A stretch of DNA of 64,000 nucleotides from Natrinema gelatinilyticum (GTDB lineage Archaea > Halobacteriota > Halobacteria > Halobacteriales > Natrialbaceae): assembly GCF_024266705.1 (NCBI RefSeq), contig NZ_CP100756.1, forward strand, positions 2,356,001 through 2,420,000, written 5' to 3'. This document shows positions 60,660 to 64,000 of this stretch, piece after piece. The notes beneath the pieces were generated by a model. The model was given only the letters and a program-made list of their open reading frames with translations. It searched no databases and was not told the origin of the DNA. Positions within the stretch are counted from its first letter, which is position 1. Every line of letters starts with the position of its first letter. Made by a program: the position numbers and the translations under genes.

Positions 60660-62587
60660 GGATCGTATCGGGTCGTTTCGTAACAGGACCAGGCGTCGTC
60701 AGCCCAGTCGGTTCGGTTCAGCAGCTCGGGGTTATTCGGCTCGCAACTCGGGGCCCTGTCGACGATGCTCCCGGTTCGCATCCCGGGGACCGACCCCTCG
60801 AATCCGGCGAGGGCCTTGAGCGCCGGTGCTCGGGCCAGCGTCGGCGTCCCGCCGGTCCGGTGGAGTCGCCTGTCAATGGGGTCCGTTGGCGTGTACGAGA
60901 GGTCGGATTGGCCCTCGCCCGCGACGCCGGCAGCACCCTGCCAGTAGTTCCCATGCCCCTCGTAGCTCCAGATTCGGAGCGGGCCCGACATCGCGTCGGC
61001 GTGAATATCGTTCCCGACGAAGTCGTTCCCGACGACGCGGTTCGTGGGGAGCATGGCGCTGGCTTCCGCACCCACGTCGTTGCCGACGATGACGTTGTGT
61101 TCGTAGATCGACGTGGTCGAACTGACGCGAAGCCCGAGTCCGTTGCCCTCGAGGAGATTGTCCGCGATGTACGCCCCGCTCCCACCCGGGCTGAGACCGG
61201 CTTCGGCGTCGCGAATCGTGTTTCCGACGACTGCGTTTCGCTCAGGACCGGTCATGATGACGATGCCGTGATTTTCCTGGGTGCGCAGGTCGTTATCTGC
61301 GAGGAGGCTGTCGCCCGTGTACATCAGGTGAACGCCCAGGAAATTCCCCTCGATCTCGTTCGAACGGACGACGGTCGTGGGGGACCGGTAGAGATAGACC
61401 CCGTTTCTCGTACCGTTGATCGTGGAATCTTCGACGACGCTCGGCGACTGGAACAGCAGGGTACCGGCGAGTCCCGACGACGGATCGTCGGGGCCGTTCA
61501 CAGTTACGTCCCGGATGACAGCAGCGTCGCTCTGATAGGCGATGATACCGCTGGCGGGCGTGTCGATGCTGACGTCCCGTACGAGTAATCCCGTGGCGTC
61601 GTAGGCTGCGATCCCGGCGTCAGTTCCCGCATAATACTTCGTAAAGGTCGCGTCCCACGCTTGCTCGTCGATTTCGACGGGTAATTCCCCGCCCTCTCTG
61701 GTCACGTTCCCGACACCGGTAATGTCGATCCCTCGAATCGCCGTTCGTTCGGCGGTGACTGTTATCACCGAGCCGTTTCCGTTCCCACGAAGCGTCACGT
61801 TCCCGTCACCGGCGAGCGTGATCGGGTGGTCGATTTCGATCTTCTCGTCGTATGTCCCGTCGGGAATCACGACCGTCGTGTTCGCCGGCGCCTCGTCGAT
61901 CGCCTCCTGGACGGTGTCCGTATCTTCGCCGACGACCACCGACGTCGGCCGGTCGGTGAGTGAGGATGCGTTTTCTCTCCGTTCGTCGGCCAGTCGCCTG
62001 CGGTCGTCGACGCGGTCGCGGGCAACCGCGGCATCGTCGCGATCGAACGAGCGATCCAGGATCGATTCCCACGTCTGAACGGAGCCGCCGTGCTCCTCGG
62101 TGAATACCGCCGCATCGTCGCGGTCTGAGAACGGGATGACGGTGTCTCCGGCCGGCGTCTGTGCATCGCTCTCGACGACGAACCACGCTGTCTCGGCGTC
62201 GGTCCAGCCGGGAGACCGGTCGGAAACCGGAAGGCCCTGCTCCGTCAGTTCGACTCCGGTGTCGCTATAGTCGGAGACGTACACCGTAAGCGGATAGCCG
62301 AATCGCTGCTCGTGGGCCGGCTGGCGCTGATTTTCGACGAACGTTTCGATGCCATAGTAGCCGACGACGTACTGGTACTGCGAATAGAACACCTGCGCGC
62401 GGGGGAGTTCGACGGAGTCGTCGAGCGAGTACTCGGCCTCGAGTGTGAGACCGACGGAGACCGTGTCGTCGAACGGGACGGGATCAGGCGACGTCGAACC
62501 CACATCGACGACGAAGAGACCCGCAGCACCGACTGCAACCACGACGAGGAATCCGAGAAAGATGGTGCTGGCAGAACGATCGATCAC
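60656..62587 (-). CDS. nosD: NosD-type periplasmic copper protein with an N-terminal NosL-like domain
   Basis: The product is 643 residues from a GTG at 62587, because TATATTTT on this strand lies about 26 bases upstream and the first helix (STIFLGFLVVVAVGAAGLFV) then begins at once. Residues about 50-170 read like NosL (VSDYSDTGVEL, AETAWFVVESD, VIPFSDRDDAAVFTEEHGGSVQTW). After a spacer come beta-helix repeats (about 210-560) with NGVYLYRSPTTVVRSNEIEGNFLGVHLM, the NosD fold. It matures the copper site of nitrous oxide reductase with NosF and NosY. Copper Cys of NosL are absent from the N-terminal domain. Confidence 0.85.
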   Translation of the reverse strand: MIDRSASTIFLGFLVVVAVGAAGLFVVDVGSTSPDPVPFDDTVSVGLTLEAEYSLDDSVELPRAQVFYSQYQYVVGYYGIETFVENQRQPAHEQRFGYPLTVYVSDYSDTGVELTEQGLPVSDRSPGWTDAETAWFVVESDAQTPAGDTVIPFSDRDDAAVFTEEHGGSVQTWESILDRSFDRDDAAVARDRVDDRRRLADERRENASSLTDRPTSVVVGEDTDTVQEAIDEAPANTTVVIPDGTYDEKIEIDHPITLAGDGNVTLRGNGNGSVITVTAERTAIRGIDITGVGNVTREGGELPVEIDEQAWDATFTKYYAGTDAGIAAYDATGLLVRDVSIDTPASGIIAYQSDAAVIRDVTVNGPDDPSSGLAGTLLFQSPSVVEDSTINGTRNGVYLYRSPTTVVRSNEIEGNFLGVHLMYTGDSLLADNDLRTQENHGIVIMTGPERNAVVGNTIRDAEAGLSPGGSGAYIADNLLEGNGLGLRVSSTTSIYEHNVIVGNDVGAEASAMLPTNRVVGNDFVGNDIHADAMSGPLRIWSYEGHGNYWQGAAGVAGEGQSDLSYTPTDPIDRRLHRTGGTPTLARAPALKALAGFEGSVPGMRTGSIVDRAPSCEPNNPELLNRTDWADDAWSCYETTRYDP

Positions 62588-62609
62588 GACCGGTCCTTTG
62601 GACCTAGAG

Positions 62610-62617
62610 AAAATATA
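62610..62617 (-). promoter_or_regulatory. Box A of the nosDFY operon
   Basis: On the plus strand AAAATATA (minus strand TATATTTT) is centred about 26 bases before the GTG start of nosD, implying a leaderless transcript and deciding that start. Confidence 0.6.
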
Positions 62618-62771
62618 CCGTCTGGTCTGCTCCTCGAACCAGCCCGCCCGAACTCGTCGAAGTCGCCCGCCGGAGTCGCTCGAACGCACCCGCTCGAACA
62701 GTGCTCGTCGCGATCGTGGGATCACCGTCGCGTTTCGTCGGTATCCCCCGTCTCTGTGGGTTCCGACGTCG

Positions 62772-63140
62772 CTACGCGGCCTCGAGAAATCGCGCCGTCG
62801 CCGACGTGTGGCCGCGGTTGAACGAGAGGATCGCGACCCGAATCACGTCCGTCACCTCACACTCGTCGGGAATGTCTTCGATGAAGATGACGAATCCCTC
62901 CACCTTTCCGACCGCCCGCCGTTCGCCCGAGTGGTGGTCGCTGAACTCGCGAATGGCGACTGTTACGGTGTCGCCGATGTCGACCGGTGGGTCGCGTTCC
63001 TGCGCTGCCTCGTGACGTTCCCTCGATCGCCGCTCGTCCGCTGATCGATTCCGGCCTCGAACTCGTTTGAACAGCAACGAGCCGACCAAGAGGATGACGA
63101 GTCCGCTCGCGCCGATCATCGTTGGGTCGAGCATACTCAA
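62772..63140 (-). CDS. Membrane-anchored TRAM-like domain protein
   Basis: The product is 122 residues. An N-terminal helix (MIGASGLVILLVGSLLFKRV) is followed by charged residues, then a beta-barrel: DIGDTVTVAIREFSDHHSGERRAVGKVEGFVIFIEDI, DVIRVAILSFNRGHTSATARFLE, which looks like a TRAM domain (DUF7513-like, from memory). RNA binding at the membrane is possible. It is upstream of nosD on the same strand but 185 bases away with a box A between, so probably not co-transcribed. Confidence 0.6.
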   Translation of the reverse strand: MSMLDPTMIGASGLVILLVGSLLFKRVRGRNRSADERRSRERHEAAQERDPPVDIGDTVTVAIREFSDHHSGERRAVGKVEGFVIFIEDIPDECEVTDVIRVAILSFNRGHTSATARFLEAA

Positions 63141-63317
63141 ATCGGTTCCGCCGGGGTCTTTGGTGTTGCGGTACTGGCGACCGGATTCCTCCGCGACATC
63201 GCGTCCGCGAGCCGATTCCGTTATTCATTCGAAAAGCAGAATCAGTTCGCGATCGTTGCCCGGACTACAATTCATCGACGAATCCACGAAAGAGAGTGTC
63301 CCGACGCCGCTCAGGGC

Positions 63318-63342
63318 GTATGTTGCTCGACGTGCAACATAC
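63318..63342. promoter_or_regulatory. Perfect operator-like dyad before the PQQ protein gene
   Basis: GTATGTTGC (63318-63326) and GCAACATAC (63334-63342) are perfect 9-base arms around 7 bases. It ends 15 bases before the box A at 63358-63366, which fits an activator or repressor site. No binding protein is assigned. Confidence 0.55.
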
Positions 63343-63357
63343 TTAGATTGTGTGTAT

Positions 63358-63366
63358 GAATATATG
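63358..63366 (+). promoter_or_regulatory. Box A of the secreted beta-propeller gene
   Basis: GAATATATG is centred about 25 bases before the ATG at 63387, the spacing of a leaderless transcript. Confidence 0.55.
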
Positions 63367-63386
63367 TTCTTTGTAATTTTCTGTGT

Positions 63387-64000
63387 ATGTCGAGATGTAA
63401 TCGGCGCGGCCTCCTGATGACGGGGGCTGGGGCAGCTTTTGCTGGCAGGGTAGCCACCGCCGGTGATAGCGTCAGCGCCAACACGGGACCCGAATCCGAC
63501 GTTTCGGACGGAAGTGAGACTTCTGGGGAGAGCGAGGAGCCGAACACGCCCTCCGAAACTGCGGCCCTGCCTGACTGGACGTCGTATCGGGGAAATGAGG
63601 GGAATACGTGTTTCTTCGAAGCTGGTCACGAATTCGACGGGGAGACCCTCGAGGTCGCGTGGTCGGTCGAGTGTGGATGTGACGGGTTTGCGATCGCGGA
63701 CGATATCATCTACACGGGAACGGGTGACGGTGTCGTCGCCCGCCGCGTCGACGACGGCTTGATCGAGTGGGAAACGACCGACGTGAGCGGTACGTATCCG
63801 GTCGTGGCCGACGGAACACTCTACGTCGACGGCGACGGCGAAATCGTCGCGCTCGATCCGACGAACGGGAGTCGCCGTTGGCAGAGCGACATCGGTGGTG
63901 CATACGTCTCCGCGCCGACGGTGGCCTACGGCACGGTCTACGCGACCGTGGATGCAACGCTGTATGCACTCGAAACCGACGACGGATCGATCCGGTGGCA
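63387..64000 (+). CDS. Secreted PQQ-binding-like beta-propeller protein, N-terminal part (runs off window)
   Basis: The frame is open from the ATG at 63387 to the right edge, 204 codons, so the C-terminus is missing. NRRGLLMTGAGAAFAG is a twin-arginine signal. An acidic serine-rich linker follows, then PQQ/WD-like repeats with the Trp-Asp rhythm (LPDWTSYRGNEGN, VAWSVECGCDGFAIADDIIYTGTGDGVVARRVDDGLIEWET, GEIVALDPTNGSRRWQSDIGG). Each repeat is about 40 residues. Such proteins act outside the cell, and PQQ binding is not assured. It is directly behind the dyad and box A. Confidence 0.78.
   Translation, partial: MSRCNRRGLLMTGAGAAFAGRVATAGDSVSANTGPESDVSDGSETSGESEEPNTPSETAALPDWTSYRGNEGNTCFFEAGHEFDGETLEVAWSVECGCDGFAIADDIIYTGTGDGVVARRVDDGLIEWETTDVSGTYPVVADGTLYVDGDGEIVALDPTNGSRRWQSDIGGAYVSAPTVAYGTVYATVDATLYALETDDGSIRW

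Noticed and set aside
1..64000. CRISPR arrays, rRNA genes, replication origin
   Set aside because: No regularly spaced repeats, no rRNA-like sequence and no orc/cdc6 gene with origin repeats were seen.

Overview
The window is from a haloarchaeon, probably of the Natrinema/Haloterrigena/Natronorubrum kind. The evidence is high GC, strongly acidic proteins, Tat-type RR signals, leaderless starts about 25-30 bases behind an AT box, and many haloarchaea-only small families. The genus is an inference from gene content, not from a search. Most of the window is ordinary chromosome, broken by accessory patches.

Layout. 0-4 kb holds replication and chromatin genes (C-terminus of an RPA-type ssDNA-binding protein, a two-fold histone, a histone-deacetylase-family hydrolase), then CCA-tRNA nucleotidyltransferase and tRNA-Asn. 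4-7 kb holds a NosD-like surface lipoprotein, moaB and a CAU tRNA. 7-9.7 kb is accessory: an IS630-type element with visible terminal repeats and older transposon debris. 9.7-22 kb is mostly core: PadR regulator, cspA, a preQ0/queuosine-precursor transporter, M29 peptidase, DUF309, an F420-dependent oxidoreductase, an aldo/keto reductase, azf (NAD-dependent glucose-6-phosphate dehydrogenase), mptD, a creatininase-type amidohydrolase and an ABC exporter.

22-27 kb is a scarred region. tRNA-Val has an exact 24-base copy of its 3' end 121 bases downstream. tRNA-Phe is followed by AT-rich cargo with a degenerate copy of its 3' end at the far side. An archaeal ATPase gene is cut off after its Walker A motif, and azlC carries a frameshift. 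28-34 kb holds an aldo/keto reductase, a membrane protein, an alpha/beta hydrolase, a five-hairpin non-coding stretch, tRNA-His, and an AT-rich locus with a frameshifted, secreted, halocin-like precursor beside a two-helix membrane protein that could be its immunity factor.

34-39 kb holds the RPA3-RPAP3 pair, a DapA-family aldolase and a mannose-1-phosphate guanylyltransferase. 39-45.6 kb is a coherent respiratory and copper block: a ba3-type oxidase (cbaDBAC order on the minus strand), a divergent oxidase-linked small protein, a SafE-type membrane protein and a CcoI/CopA-type copper ATPase. 45.6-56 kb holds assorted enzymes (FAD oxidoreductase, Hsp20, radical SAM, TRAM, MBL, methyltransferase, glycosyltransferase, enoyl-CoA hydratase) and a TnpB C-terminal remnant. 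56-58 kb carries arcS, which pairs functionally with the transporter at 11 kb for archaeosine synthesis. 58-62.6 kb is a nosL / nosYFD copper-maturation set without nosZ in view; its NosD appears to carry a NosL-like N-terminal domain. The right edge cuts a secreted PQQ beta-propeller gene preceded by a clean operator-like dyad.

The most interesting signals are the broken halocin-like locus, the tRNA-Val attachment-site scar, the five-hairpin array, the NosL-NosD fusion, and the operator dyad at 63.3 kb.
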